Shown here: positions 21,725 to 30,530 of the stretch, piece after piece | Layout of the letters: every line of letters starts with the position of its first letter | Position numbering within the stretch: the stretch's first letter is position 1 | DNA from: Streptomyces sp. CG 926 | GTDB lineage: Bacteria > Actinomycetota > Actinomycetes > Streptomycetales > Streptomycetaceae | Reading direction: 5' to 3' | Assembly (NCBI RefSeq): GCF_003148825.1 | Contig: NZ_QGGZ01000005.1 | Coordinates: 186,001 to 250,000, forward strand | Length of the DNA stretch: 64,000 nt | Translations under genes and position numbers: made by a program | The notes under the pieces: generated by a model | Seen by the model: the letters and a program-made list of their open reading frames with translations, nothing else | Database searches by the model: none | What the model was told of the DNA's origin: nothing

Positions 21725-22546
21725 GTGCCCGATCCGTCCGCCGCCGACGCAGCCGTCGCCGTCTTCGCAGATCTGCGCGAGGAGGGCCGTGAACTGGACT
21801 CCCTGGTAGGGGATTTGACCGATCCCGACTGGGCCAGGGCCACCCCCGCGCCCGGCTGGACCATCGCCCACCAGATCGCCCACCTGCACTGGACCGACCG
21901 GGCATCGCTGCTCGCCCTCACCGACCCCACGGGCTTCGGCCACATGGTCGAGGAAGCCCTCAAGGCCCCCGACACCTTCGTCGACGAGGGCGCCCGCGAG
22001 GGCGCGGAGCTGGCCCCCGCCGAGCTGCTCGCCCGCTGGCGCACCACGCGCGCCGCCCTCGACGAGGCGCTCGTCGCAGCCTCGCCCGACACCCGCTTCC
22101 CCTGGTACGGGCCGCCCATGAAGGCCGCCTCGATGGGCAGCGCCCGCTTGATGGAGACCTGGGCCCACGGCCAGGACGTGGCCGACGCGCTCGGTGTGCG
22201 CCGCACCCCCACCGCGCGGCTGCGGCACGTGGCGCGGATCGGCGTACGGGCCCGCGACTACGCCTACGCCGTGCACGCACTGCCCGCGCCCACCGAGGAG
22301 TTCCGGGTGGAGCTGACGGCTCCCGAAGCCGCCGACGGCGCGCGGGTATGGACCTACGGTCCGCCGGACGCCCCGCAGCGGATCACCGGCCCGGCGCTCG
22401 ACTTCTGTCTGCTGGTGACCCAGCGGGCCCACCGCGCCGACCTGGCCCTGACCGCGACCGGCCCCGACGCCGACCGCTGGCTGGACATCGCCCAGGCCTT
22501 CGCCGGCCCGGCGGGAACCGGCCGCGAGCCGGGGGCCGCGCGGTGA
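21725..22546 (+). CDS. TIGR03084 family protein (DinB/maleylpyruvate isomerase-like fold)
   Basis: A 273-residue protein with the mycothiol-dependent maleylpyruvate isomerase N-terminal fold. The metal-ligand histidines are in APGWTIAHQIAHLHWTD, and a later conserved block reads MGSARLMETWAHGQDVADALG. This matches actinobacterial family TIGR03084, which repeatedly sits next to acyl-CoA catabolic genes; the reaction is not known. Start GTG 21725 follows AAGGGGAG by 7 nt. Its stop overlaps the next start as GTGA, so it is the first gene of the operon. Confidence 0.85.
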   Translation: MPDPSAADAAVAVFADLREEGRELDSLVGDLTDPDWARATPAPGWTIAHQIAHLHWTDRASLLALTDPTGFGHMVEEALKAPDTFVDEGAREGAELAPAELLARWRTTRAALDEALVAASPDTRFPWYGPPMKAASMGSARLMETWAHGQDVADALGVRRTPTARLRHVARIGVRARDYAYAVHALPAPTEEFRVELTAPEAADGARVWTYGPPDAPQRITGPALDFCLLVTQRAHRADLALTATGPDADRWLDIAQAFAGPAGTGREPGAAR

Positions 22547-24492
22547 CCCGGCGGCCGCTCGTCATCGGCAACGCCTCCGGCTTCTACGGGGACCGCTCGG
22601 GCGCCCTGCGCGAGATGCTCACCGGCGGGCCGCTGGACGTGCTCACCGGCGACTACCTGGCCGAGCTGACCATGTTGATCCTGGGCCGCGACCGCCTGAA
22701 GAACCCGGACCTCGGCTACGCCAAGACCTTCCTGCGCCAGTTGGAGGAAGGCCTCGGGCTCGCGCACGAACGTGGCGTACGGATCGTCGCGAACGCCGGC
22801 GGCCTGAACCCGGCCGGACTCGCCGATGCCGTACGGGCTCTGGCGGCGAAGGTGGGTGTCCCGGTCCGGGTCGCCCATGTGGAAGGCGACGACCTCACCG
22901 CGCGGGTGGACGGGGCCCTGACGGCCAACGCCTATCTGGGGGGCGCCGGGATCGCGGCCTGCCTGCGGGCGGGCGCCGATGTGGTGGTGACGGGCCGGGT
23001 CACGGACGCGGCGCTGGTCAGCGGCCCGGCCGCCTGGTGGTTCGACTGGGCCCCCGACGACCACGACCGGTTGGCGGGGGCGGTGGCCGCGGGCCACGTC
23101 CTGGAGTGCGGCACCCAGGCCACCGGCGGCAACTACTCCTTCTTCGCCCGGCACGACATCCGCCGCCCCGGCTTCCCGCTGGCGGAGATCGCCGAGGACG
23201 GCTCCGCGGTCATCACCAAACACCCCGGCACGGGCGGCGCCGTCACCACCGGCACCGTCACCGCCCAACTCCTCTACGAGACGCAGGGCGTGCGCTATCT
23301 CGGCCCGGACGTGACCACCCGGCTGGACACCGTCCGGCTGACCGACGAGGGCGCCGACCGGGTACGCGTCACGGGAGTGCGCGGCGAGGCCCCGCCGCCC
23401 TCGCTGAAGGTCGGGGTCACCCGGATCGGCGGCTGGCGCAACGAGATCGTCTTCGTCCTGACCGGCCTCGACATCGAAGCGAAGGCGAACCTCGTCCGCA
23501 CCCAACTCGCCGAGGTCTTGGAGGGCGTGGCCGACACCACCTGGACCCTGGCCCGCACCGACCACGAGGACGCCGACACCCAGGAGACGGCCGGTGCGCT
23601 GCTGCGGCTGGTGGTCCGCGACCCGTCCCCGGACCGGGTGGGCCGCGCCTTGACCTCGACGGCGATCGAACTGGCCCTCGGCAGCTACCCGGGCTTCCAC
23701 GTCACCGCCCCACCCGGCCCGGCCCAGCCCTACGGCGTCTTCACCTCGACCCTGATCCCGTCGACGGAGGTCCCCCACACGGCGGTCCTCCCGGACGGCA
23801 CCCGCGTACCGGTGACCGCCCCCTGTCCAGCCTCGCCCCGCCCTTCCGCCGTTTCCCTGGGCTCCGCCCCGGACCCCGGTCCTCGAACGCCGGACCGGCT
23901 GACGTACCTAGCCACCCCGGCGGAGCCCTCCCCCTGTCCAGCCCCGCCCCGCCCTGTCGCCGAGGCGGAGCTCGCCGCACACCCAGCCCCGCCGGCAATC
24001 CTTCCCGCACGTCCGGTCCGGTCGACGGAGCCCACCGCACTCCCAGCCCCGCCGGCGTTTGAGGCGCGGGGGTCCGGGGGCGGAGCCCCCGAAGGGGTCG
24101 GGGGCGCAGCCCCCGCCGGGTCCGGGGCGGAGCCCCGGGGGACCGTCCGCGCGCCCCTGGGGGCCGTCGCCGGGGCCCGTAGCGGCGACAAGGGCGGCGA
24201 CGCCAACGTCGGCGTCTGGGTCGAGACCGACCCCGCCTGGGAGTGGCTGCACCGCACCCTCACGGTGGACGCCTTCCAGGCCCTGCTCCCCGAGACCGCG
24301 CGCCACGCCGTGACCCGGCACGAACTGCCGAACCTCCGCGCCCTCAACTTCACCGTCACCGGCATCCTCGGCGACGGCGTCGCCTCCGGCCACCGCTTCG
24401 ACCCCCAGGCCAAGGCGCTCGGCGAATGGCTCCGCGCCCGCCACCTCGACATCCCCGTCGCCCTCCTCCCGGCCCCGGAGGCCACCTCATGA
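22543..24492 (+). CDS. AtuA family (DUF1446) protein with a repeat-derived linker
   Basis: A 649-residue protein. Residues 1-425 are the DUF1446/AtuA fold (VIGNASGFYGDRSGAL at the start, VVTGRVTDAALV near 150, CGTQATGGNY near 190). Residues 535-649 are the AtuA C-terminal domain (GARSGDKGGDANVGVWV). Between them, residues about 429-534 are a Pro/Ala/Gly-rich linker encoded by copies of a dispersed intergenic repeat, kept in frame. In Pseudomonas, AtuA is needed for growth on citronellol and geraniol; the reaction is not defined. The start GTG 22543 overlaps the previous stop, and the end overlaps the next ATG as ATGA. Confidence 0.88.
   Translation: MTRRPLVIGNASGFYGDRSGALREMLTGGPLDVLTGDYLAELTMLILGRDRLKNPDLGYAKTFLRQLEEGLGLAHERGVRIVANAGGLNPAGLADAVRALAAKVGVPVRVAHVEGDDLTARVDGALTANAYLGGAGIAACLRAGADVVVTGRVTDAALVSGPAAWWFDWAPDDHDRLAGAVAAGHVLECGTQATGGNYSFFARHDIRRPGFPLAEIAEDGSAVITKHPGTGGAVTTGTVTAQLLYETQGVRYLGPDVTTRLDTVRLTDEGADRVRVTGVRGEAPPPSLKVGVTRIGGWRNEIVFVLTGLDIEAKANLVRTQLAEVLEGVADTTWTLARTDHEDADTQETAGALLRLVVRDPSPDRVGRALTSTAIELALGSYPGFHVTAPPGPAQPYGVFTSTLIPSTEVPHTAVLPDGTRVPVTAPCPASPRPSAVSLGSAPDPGPRTPDRLTYLATPAEPSPCPAPPRPVAEAELAAHPAPPAILPARPVRSTEPTALPAPPAFEARGSGGGAPEGVGGAAPAGSGAEPRGTVRAPLGAVAGARSGDKGGDANVGVWVETDPAWEWLHRTLTVDAFQALLPETARHAVTRHELPNLRALNFTVTGILGDGVASGHRFDPQAKALGEWLRARHLDIPVALLPAPEATS
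23829..24145. repeat. dispersed intergenic repeats inside the AtuA-family gene
   Basis: The stretch contains the repeat core CCCCGCCGGCGTTTGAGGCG (24046-24065) followed by palindromic modules GGGGGCGGAGCCCCC, GGGGGCGCAGCCCCC and CGGGGCGGAGCCCCGG. Before it are two partial relatives (around 23860-23900 and 23982-23997). The same sequence is found between genes elsewhere in this window (4172, 29224, 29626, 54542). Here it encodes the interdomain linker without a stop or frameshift. Confidence 0.75.
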
Positions 24493-26087
24493 CCCGCCTC
24501 GGTTCCACCGTCGACCCGCACGCCCCCGATCACGCGCAGGCCCGTACCGCCGCCCTGGAGCGCCTCACCGCCCTCGACGCCGAGCACGCCAAGGCCCTGG
24601 AGGGCGGCGGCGAGAAGTACACGGCCCGCCACAGGAAGCGCGGCAAGCTGCTGGCACGCGAGCGCGTCGAGCTGCTCCTGGACCCCGACACCCCGTTCCT
24701 GGAGCTGTCCCCGCTCGCCGCCTGGGGCAGCGACTACCCCGTCGGTGCCTCCATGGTCACCGGCATCGGCACCGTCGAGGGCGTCGAGTGCCTGATCACC
24801 GCCAACGACCCCACCGTCCGCGGCGGCGCCTCCAACCCGTGGACGCTGAAGAAGGCGCTGCGCGCCAACGAGATCGCCCGGCAGAACCGCCTCCCCGTCA
24901 TCAGCCTCGTGGAGTCCGGCGGCGCCGATCTGCCCTCCCAGAAGGAGATCTTCATCCCGGGCGGCGCGATCTTCCGCGACCTCACCCGGCTCTCGGCCGA
25001 GGGCATCCCGACCGTCGCCGTCGTCTTCGGCAACTCCACCGCCGGAGGCGCGTACGTCCCCGGCATGTCCGACCACACCATCATGATCAAGGACCGGTCC
25101 AAGGTGTTCCTCGGCGGTCCGCCCCTGGTCAAGATGGCCACCGGCGAGGAGAGCGACGACGAGTCCCTCGGCGGCGCCGACATGCACGCCCGCACCTCCG
25201 GACTCGCCGACCACTACGCCCTCGACGAGTACGACGCGATCCGCCAGGCCCGCCGCGTCGTGGCCCGCCTGAACCACCGCAAGCCGCACCGGGAACCGCC
25301 GAAGGCCGAGGAACCCCTCCACGACCCCGAGGAGCTCCTCGGCATCGTCCCGCCCGACCTCAAGACACCGTTCGACCCGCGCGAGGTCATCGCCCGGATC
25401 GTCGACGCCTCCGACTTCGACGAGTTCAAGCCCCTCTACGGCCCCAGCCTCGTCACCGGCTGGGCCACCCTGCACGGCTACCCGGTCGGCATCCTCGCCA
25501 ACGCGCAGGGCGTGCTGTTCAGCGCCGAGTCCCAGAAGGCCGCCCAGTTCATCCAGCTCGCCAACCAGCGCGACATCCCCCTCCTCTTCCTCCACAACAC
25601 CACCGGCTACATGGTCGGCAAGGAGTACGAACAGGGCGGCATCATCAAGCACGGCGCGATGATGATCAACGCGGTCTCCAACTCCCGCGTCCCCCACCTC
25701 TCCGTCCTCATCGGCGCGAGCTACGGCGCCGGCCACTACGGCATGTGCGGCCGCGCCTACGAGCCCCGCTTCCTCTTCGCCTGGCCCAGCGCCAAGTCCG
25801 CCGTCATGGGCCCCCAGCAGCTGGCCGGAGTGCTCTCCATCGTGTCCCGCCAGTCCGCCGCCGCCAAGGGACTCCCGTACGACGAGGAGGCCGACGCCGG
25901 GATGCGCGCCTTCGTCGAAGCGCAGATCGAGTCCGAGTCCCTGCCGATGTTCCTGTCCGGGCGGATCTACGACGACGGGGTCATCGACCCGCGCGACACC
26001 CGTACCGTCCTCGGCCTGTGCCTGTCGGCCGTCCACAACGCCCCCGTCGAGGGCGCCCGTGGCGGCTTCGGCGTCTTCCGGATGTGA
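24489..26087 (+). CDS. acyl-CoA carboxylase, carboxyltransferase (beta) subunit
   Basis: A 532-residue biotin-dependent carboxyltransferase with the two crotonase-like halves. The N half has GAIFRDLTRLSAEGIPTVAV and NSTAGGAYVPGMSDHTIMI. The C half has LLFLHNTTGYMVGKEYEQGG and IGASYGAGHYGMCGRAYEPR. The order and the FNTTGYMVG-type block resemble methylcrotonyl- or geranyl-CoA carboxylase beta subunits (LiuB/AtuC) more than acetyl- or propionyl-CoA carboxylases. It transfers the carboxyl group from biotin of the downstream alpha subunit to an acyl-CoA. The ATG overlaps the AtuA stop, and the alpha subunit starts 9 nt after this stop. Confidence 0.9.
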   Translation: MTRLGSTVDPHAPDHAQARTAALERLTALDAEHAKALEGGGEKYTARHRKRGKLLARERVELLLDPDTPFLELSPLAAWGSDYPVGASMVTGIGTVEGVECLITANDPTVRGGASNPWTLKKALRANEIARQNRLPVISLVESGGADLPSQKEIFIPGGAIFRDLTRLSAEGIPTVAVVFGNSTAGGAYVPGMSDHTIMIKDRSKVFLGGPPLVKMATGEESDDESLGGADMHARTSGLADHYALDEYDAIRQARRVVARLNHRKPHREPPKAEEPLHDPEELLGIVPPDLKTPFDPREVIARIVDASDFDEFKPLYGPSLVTGWATLHGYPVGILANAQGVLFSAESQKAAQFIQLANQRDIPLLFLHNTTGYMVGKEYEQGGIIKHGAMMINAVSNSRVPHLSVLIGASYGAGHYGMCGRAYEPRFLFAWPSAKSAVMGPQQLAGVLSIVSRQSAAAKGLPYDEEADAGMRAFVEAQIESESLPMFLSGRIYDDGVIDPRDTRTVLGLCLSAVHNAPVEGARGGFGVFRM

Positions 26088-26095
26088 GCCCGCAC

Positions 26096-28006
26096 ATGAC
26101 TCAGCAGCCCATCACCTCCCTCCTCGTCGCCAACCGCGGTGAGATCGCCGTCCGAATCTTCCGCACGGCCCGCGCCCTGGGCCTGGCCACCGTCGCCGTC
26201 CACTCCGACCCGGACGCCGACGCCCTGCACGTCCGCGACGCCGACGCGGCCGTACGGCTGCCAGGCGCCGCCCCCGCCGACACCTACCTGCGCGGCGACC
26301 TGATCATCAAGGCCGCCCTCGCCGCCGGCGCCGACGCCGTGCACCCCGGCTACGGCTTCCTCTCCGAGAACGCCGACTTCGCCCGCGAGGTCCTGGCCGC
26401 CGGACTGACCTGGATCGGCCCGTCCCCCGAGGCCATCGAGGCCATGGCCTCCAAGACCCGGGCCAAGGAACTGATGCGTGCCGCCGGCGTGCCGCTCCTC
26501 GACCCCGTCGACCCCGCCACCGCCACCACCGCCGACCTGCCCCTCCTCCTCAAGGCCGCCGCCGGCGGAGGCGGCCGCGGGATGCGCGTGGTCCGCGACC
26601 TCGACGGCCTCAAGGAGGCCCTCCACGCCGCGTCCGCCGAGGCGGCCTCCGCCTTCGGCGACGGCGAGGTCTTCGCCGAGCCCTACGTGGAGCGCGGCCG
26701 CCACGTCGAGGTCCAGATCCTCGCCGACGCCCACGGCGCCGTCTGGGCCCTCGGCACCCGCGACTGCTCCCTCCAGCGCCGCCACCAGAAGGTCATCGAG
26801 GAGGCCCCGGCGCCCGGCCTGCCGGACACCCTCCGCGAAAGCCTCCACGCCGCGGCCGTCGCCGCCGCCCGCGCGGTCTCGTACGAGGGCGCGGGCACCG
26901 TCGAGTTCCTCGTCACCGCCGACGGACGGCCGTACTTCCTGGAGATGAACACCCGCCTCCAGGTCGAACACCCCGTCACCGAAGCCGTCTTCGGCCTCGA
27001 CCTCGTCGCCCTCCAGCTACGCGTCGCCGAGGGCGCCGCCCTGCCACCGGCGCCCCCGCAGCCCACCGGACACGCCGTCGAGGCCCGCCTCTACGCAGAG
27101 GACCCCGCCCAGGACTGGCGCCCCCAGACCGGCGCCCTGCACACCCTCGCCATCCCCGGCGAGGTCCGCGTCGACACCGGCTTCACCGCCGGGGACACCG
27201 TCGGCATCCACTACGACCCCATGCTCGCCAAGGTCGTCGCCCACGCCCCCACCCGCGCCGAAGCCGTCCGGGCCCTCGCCGCCGCCCTCGCCGGAGCCCG
27301 CATCCACGGACTCACCACCAACCGCGAGCTCCTCGTACGGTCGCTGCGCCACCCGGAGTTCGCCGCCGGGCAGCTCGACACCGGCTTCTACGACCGCCAC
27401 CTCGACACCCTCACCGGCGGCGCCCCCGACGCCACCGCGGCCGCCCTCGCCGCCGCCCTCGCCGAAGCGGCCCCCGGCCCGGACGCCCCCCTCGCCGCCC
27501 GCATCGGCGGCTGGCGCAACGTCCGCTCCCAGTCGCAGACCCGCCGCTACACCGAGGCCGGCACCGAGTACGAGGTCCGGTACCACCCGGTGAACCACCC
27601 CGGAATCCGGGTCCTGGCCGCCACCCCCGACCTCGTCACCCTCGAAGTCGAGGGGATCCGCCGGGCGTTCCACGTGAAACACAATTCGAACAAGATCTAC
27701 GTGGACTCCGCCCTCGGAGCCCACACCTTCACCCGCGTCCCCCGCTTCCCGGACCCCCAGGACCGCACGGAACCGGGCTCGTTGCTCGCCCCCATGCCCG
27801 GCACCGTCGTCCGCACCGCCGAAGGCCTGGCCCCCGGCAGCCCCGTCACCGCCGGCCAGCCCCTGCTCTGGCTGGAGGCCATGAAAATGGAGCACCGCAT
27901 CCTCGCTCCCGCCTCCGGCACGCTCACCGCGCTCCACGTCGCCACCGGCCAACAGGTCGAGTTCGGCGCCCTGCTCGCCGTAGTCCAGGAGGAACCGCAG
28001 CCATGA
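26096..28006 (+). CDS. acyl-CoA carboxylase, biotin carboxylase/carrier (alpha) subunit
   Basis: A 636-residue protein. It opens with SLLVANRGEIAVRIFRTARA, has the ATP-grasp glycine loop GGGGRGMR near residue 157 and the EMNTRLQVEHPVTE block. A linker leads to a C-terminal biotinyl domain with EAMKMEH, where K597 is the biotinylated lysine. It carboxylates its own biotin with bicarbonate and ATP and feeds the beta subunit encoded just upstream. The ATG at 26096 is taken as start; an in-frame GTG at 26084 that overlaps the beta stop codon as GTGA is an equally coupled alternative adding four residues. The end overlaps the next ATG. Confidence 0.9.
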   Translation: MTQQPITSLLVANRGEIAVRIFRTARALGLATVAVHSDPDADALHVRDADAAVRLPGAAPADTYLRGDLIIKAALAAGADAVHPGYGFLSENADFAREVLAAGLTWIGPSPEAIEAMASKTRAKELMRAAGVPLLDPVDPATATTADLPLLLKAAAGGGGRGMRVVRDLDGLKEALHAASAEAASAFGDGEVFAEPYVERGRHVEVQILADAHGAVWALGTRDCSLQRRHQKVIEEAPAPGLPDTLRESLHAAAVAAARAVSYEGAGTVEFLVTADGRPYFLEMNTRLQVEHPVTEAVFGLDLVALQLRVAEGAALPPAPPQPTGHAVEARLYAEDPAQDWRPQTGALHTLAIPGEVRVDTGFTAGDTVGIHYDPMLAKVVAHAPTRAEAVRALAAALAGARIHGLTTNRELLVRSLRHPEFAAGQLDTGFYDRHLDTLTGGAPDATAAALAAALAEAAPGPDAPLAARIGGWRNVRSQSQTRRYTEAGTEYEVRYHPVNHPGIRVLAATPDLVTLEVEGIRRAFHVKHNSNKIYVDSALGAHTFTRVPRFPDPQDRTEPGSLLAPMPGTVVRTAEGLAPGSPVTAGQPLLWLEAMKMEHRILAPASGTLTALHVATGQQVEFGALLAVVQEEPQP

Positions 28007-29163
28007 GCTCCACCATCGAAACCGTCGAACACACGGCCCTGCGCACCGCCGTCGCCGCCCTCGGGCAGCGCTACGGCCGCGAGTACCTCGCCCGCGTCGC
28101 CCGCGAAGGAGGCCACCCCGACGAGCTGTGGGCCGACGCCGCGAAGCTCGGCTACCTCGGGGTCAACCTCCCCGAGGAGTACGGCGGAGGCGGCGGCGGT
28201 ATCGCCGAACTCTCCATCGTCCTGGAGGAACTCGGGGCCGCCGGCTGCCCCCTGCTGATGATGGTCGTCTCGCCCGCCATCTGCGGCACGGTCATCGCCC
28301 GCTTCGGCACGGAGGCCCAGAAGCAGACCTGGCTGCCCGGCCTCGCCGACGGCAGCCGCACCATGGCCTTCGGCATCACCGAACCCGACGCCGGATCCAA
28401 CTCCCACCGCATCACCACCACCGCCCGCCGCGACGGCGACGACTGGATCCTCACCGGCCGCAAGGTCTTCATCTCCGGCGTCGACATCGCCGACGCCACC
28501 CTCGTCGTCGGCCGCACCGAGGACGCCCGCACGGGCAGCCTCAAGCCCTGCCTGTTCATCGTGCCGCGCGACGCCCCCGGCTTCGGCCGCACGGTCATCG
28601 ACATGGAACTGGCGGCCGCGGAGAAGCAGTTCGAACTCACCCTGGACGAGGTGCGCCTGCCGTCCGCCGCCTTGGTCGGGGACGAGGACGCGGGCCTGCT
28701 CCAGCTGTTCGCCGGCCTCAACCCCGAGCGGATCATGACCGCCGCCTTCGCCATCGGGATGGGCCGCCACGCCCTCGCCAAGGCCGTCGACTACGCGAAG
28801 ACCCGCCAGGTCTGGAAGCAGCCCATCGGCGGCCACCAGGCGGTGGCCCACCCGCTGGCCCAGGCGCACATCGAACTGGAACTGGCCCGCCTGATGATGC
28901 AGAAGGCTGCCCGCCTGTACGACGCGGGGGACGACATGGGGGCGGGCGAGGCGGCGAACATGGCCAAGTACGCGGCCGCGGAGGCCTGCGTCCGGGCGGT
29001 GGACCAGGCGGTCCACACCCTCGGCGGCAACGGCCTCACCCGCGAATACGGCCTGGCCTCCCTCATCACCGCCTCCCGCGTGGCCCGCATCGCCCCGGTC
29101 AGCCGGGAGATGATCCTGAACTTCATCTCCCACCAAACCCTGGGCCTCCCCAAGTCGTACTGA
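28003..29163 (+). CDS. acyl-CoA dehydrogenase (isovaleryl/citronellyl-CoA type)
   Basis: A 386-residue flavoprotein with the ACAD fold. FAD contacts are in FGITEPDAGSNSHRI, and GGNGLTREYG is near the C-terminus. The usual catalytic Glu of the EGT motif is missing (the sequence there reads RIAPVSREM). Instead, E242 in LNPERIMTAAF is at the place of the helix-G catalytic Glu of isovaleryl-CoA dehydrogenase. That points to a branched acyl-CoA substrate, in agreement with the carboxylase upstream. The ATG overlaps the biotin carboxylase stop as ATGA. It is the last gene before the repeat-filled gap. Confidence 0.9.
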   Translation: MSSTIETVEHTALRTAVAALGQRYGREYLARVAREGGHPDELWADAAKLGYLGVNLPEEYGGGGGGIAELSIVLEELGAAGCPLLMMVVSPAICGTVIARFGTEAQKQTWLPGLADGSRTMAFGITEPDAGSNSHRITTTARRDGDDWILTGRKVFISGVDIADATLVVGRTEDARTGSLKPCLFIVPRDAPGFGRTVIDMELAAAEKQFELTLDEVRLPSAALVGDEDAGLLQLFAGLNPERIMTAAFAIGMGRHALAKAVDYAKTRQVWKQPIGGHQAVAHPLAQAHIELELARLMMQKAARLYDAGDDMGAGEAANMAKYAAAEACVRAVDQAVHTLGGNGLTREYGLASLITASRVARIAPVSREMILNFISHQTLGLPKSY

Positions 29164-29223
29164 CGTTGCCCCTGCGGGGCGCTCGGCGGTGCGGACGGTA
29201 CCCCGCTGCTCCGCCCGGCCCCC

Positions 29224-29339
29224 GCGCCTCAATCGCCGGCGGGGCTGGATTTGGCGGGCCCGTGCCTGTGCGGTCCGGGTCGGGCTGCGCCGGGCCCTGC
29301 GCCTCAATCGCCGGCGGGGCTGGATTTGGCGGGTCCGTG
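29224..29339. repeat. two direct copies of the dispersed intergenic repeat
   Basis: GCGCCTCAATCGCCGGCGGG followed by GCTGGATTTGGCGGG occurs at 29224-29264 and again at 29299-29339, 75 nt apart with one mismatch over 41 nt. It is the reverse complement of the repeat at 29626 and of the core in the AtuA-family gene. Confidence 0.8.
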
Positions 29340-29373
29340 ACTCGGTGTCGGTGGGGGGTCGGGGCGGGGGGCC

Positions 29374-29464
29374 GGGGTGGGGTGTCTCCTCGGCTCGCGC
29401 CTTACTGGTTTGTCTCGGTTGTGGGGCGGGGTTGTGCGCTCGTCCTGCGGGGACACCCCACCCC
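29374..29464. repeat. imperfect long palindromic element, copy 2
   Basis: The left arm 29374-29400 (GGTGTCTCCTCGGCTCGCGC core) pairs with the right arm 29436-29464 (GCGCTCGTCCTGCGGGGACA core) around a 35-nt loop. The half-sites match those at 8341-8425, with compensatory changes in the stem (GACGTC there, GTGTC/GACAC here). Confidence 0.65.
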
Positions 29465-29525
29465 GTCCCCCCGCCCCTTGGGCCGTCGCTGTCGTAGCCC
29501 TGCCGTGGGGCGGGGACACGGAGGA

Positions 29526-29600
29526 GGGTCCCCGCAGGACGAGGCGCGACCATGGCCGTCTTGCCGTGACAGGCCAGCACGCGCCGAGCCGAGGAGATCC
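29526..29600. repeat. imperfect long palindromic element, copy 3 (inverted)
   Basis: The left arm 29526-29547 (GTCCCCGCAGGACGAGGCGC) pairs with the right arm 29581-29600 (GCGCCGAGCCGAGGAGATCC). It is the same element as copies 1 and 2 but in the opposite orientation, 61 nt from copy 2. Confidence 0.6.
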
Positions 29601-29625
29601 TCCTGCGGGGCCCCGCTCCACACCA

Positions 29626-29656
29626 CCAGCCCCGCCGGCGCTTGAGGCGCAGCCCC
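29626..29656. repeat. inverted copy of the dispersed intergenic repeat
   Basis: CCCCGCCGGCGCTTGAGGCG lies within this segment, in inverted orientation to the two copies at 29224-29339. Together they bracket the palindromic elements. Confidence 0.7.
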
Positions 29657-29783
29657 GGGCGCAGCCCGAGCAGTACCGCACACCGCCGAGCACCCCGCAG
29701 GGACACCGCCGGGGACACGTACCCTCCCCGGAGGGGCCTCGGCTTCCGAAGTACCCCTATCCGCACACCACTCCGGAGGAGAC

Positions 29784-30530
29784 ATGGCCCCACTCGTGCA
29801 CGCCGCCCAGGCGACCGGCATCGCCACCCTCGCCCTGGACTCCCCGGGCAACCGCAACGCCCTCTCCGCCGACCTCGTCGCAGAACTCCGCTCCGCACTC
29901 GCCACCGCATCCGCGGACCCCGCCGTCCGGGCCGTCGTCCTCACCCACACCGGCAACACCTTCTGCGCCGGGGCCGACCTCAAGTCCCCCTGCGATCCCG
30001 CCGACTTCCTCGCCCTGCTCCGCGAGATCGCCGAGCTGCCCGAGCCCGTGGTCGCCCGGGTCACCGGACACGTGCGGGCCGGTGGCCTCGGGCTGCTCGG
30101 CGTCTGCGACATCGCCGCCGCCGGACCGCGGTCCTCGTACGCCTTCACCGAGACCCATCTGGGCCTGGCTCCCGCCGTGATCTCCATGCCACTGCTGCCG
30201 CGCCTCGACCCGCGCGCCGCCTCCCGCTACTTCCTCACCGCCGAGGCGTTCGACGCCGCCGAGGCCGCCCGGATCGGCCTGCTCACCCTGCACGCGGCCG
30301 AGGGCGAGGACGTGGACGCGGCCCTGGAGCCCGTACTGGCCGGCCTGCGCAAGGCCTCCCCGCAGGGGCTGGCCGCGACCAAGGCGCTGACCTCGGCAGC
30401 CGTACGCGAGGCCCTCACCCGCGACGGCGCCCGGCTCACCGAGCTGTCCGCCGGGCTGTTCGCCTCCGACGAGGCCCGCGAGGGCATCACCGCCCGCTTC
30501 GAGCGCCGGGAACCGTCATGGTCGCTGTGA
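29784..30530 (+). CDS. enoyl-CoA hydratase/isomerase family protein
   Basis: A 248-residue crotonase-fold protein. The oxyanion-hole loop reads GNTFCAGADLKS, the second reads GHVRAGGLGLLGVCDIAAAG, and FTETHLGLAPAVIS supplies one of the two usual glutamates. The first Glu (normally after GGG) is replaced, as in several LiuC/AtuE relatives, so hydratase activity is likely but not certain. CCGGAGGAGAC stands just upstream of ATG 29784. The TetR gene starts 13 nt before its stop codon, so the pair is coupled. Confidence 0.87.
   Translation: MAPLVHAAQATGIATLALDSPGNRNALSADLVAELRSALATASADPAVRAVVLTHTGNTFCAGADLKSPCDPADFLALLREIAELPEPVVARVTGHVRAGGLGLLGVCDIAAAGPRSSYAFTETHLGLAPAVISMPLLPRLDPRAASRYFLTAEAFDAAEAARIGLLTLHAAEGEDVDAALEPVLAGLRKASPQGLAATKALTSAAVREALTRDGARLTELSAGLFASDEAREGITARFERREPSWSL

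Larger units (their letters stand above)
29164..29783. other. 620-nt gap made mostly of dispersed repeats
   Basis: No gene is credible here. The gap holds two direct copies of one repeat at its left end, two oppositely oriented copies of a long palindromic element in the middle, and an inverted copy of the first repeat at the right. It separates the acyl-CoA dehydrogenase from the enoyl-CoA hydratase that should belong to the same pathway. A GGAG ribosome binding site for the hydratase is at its right end, but no promoter is obvious. Confidence 0.65.
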
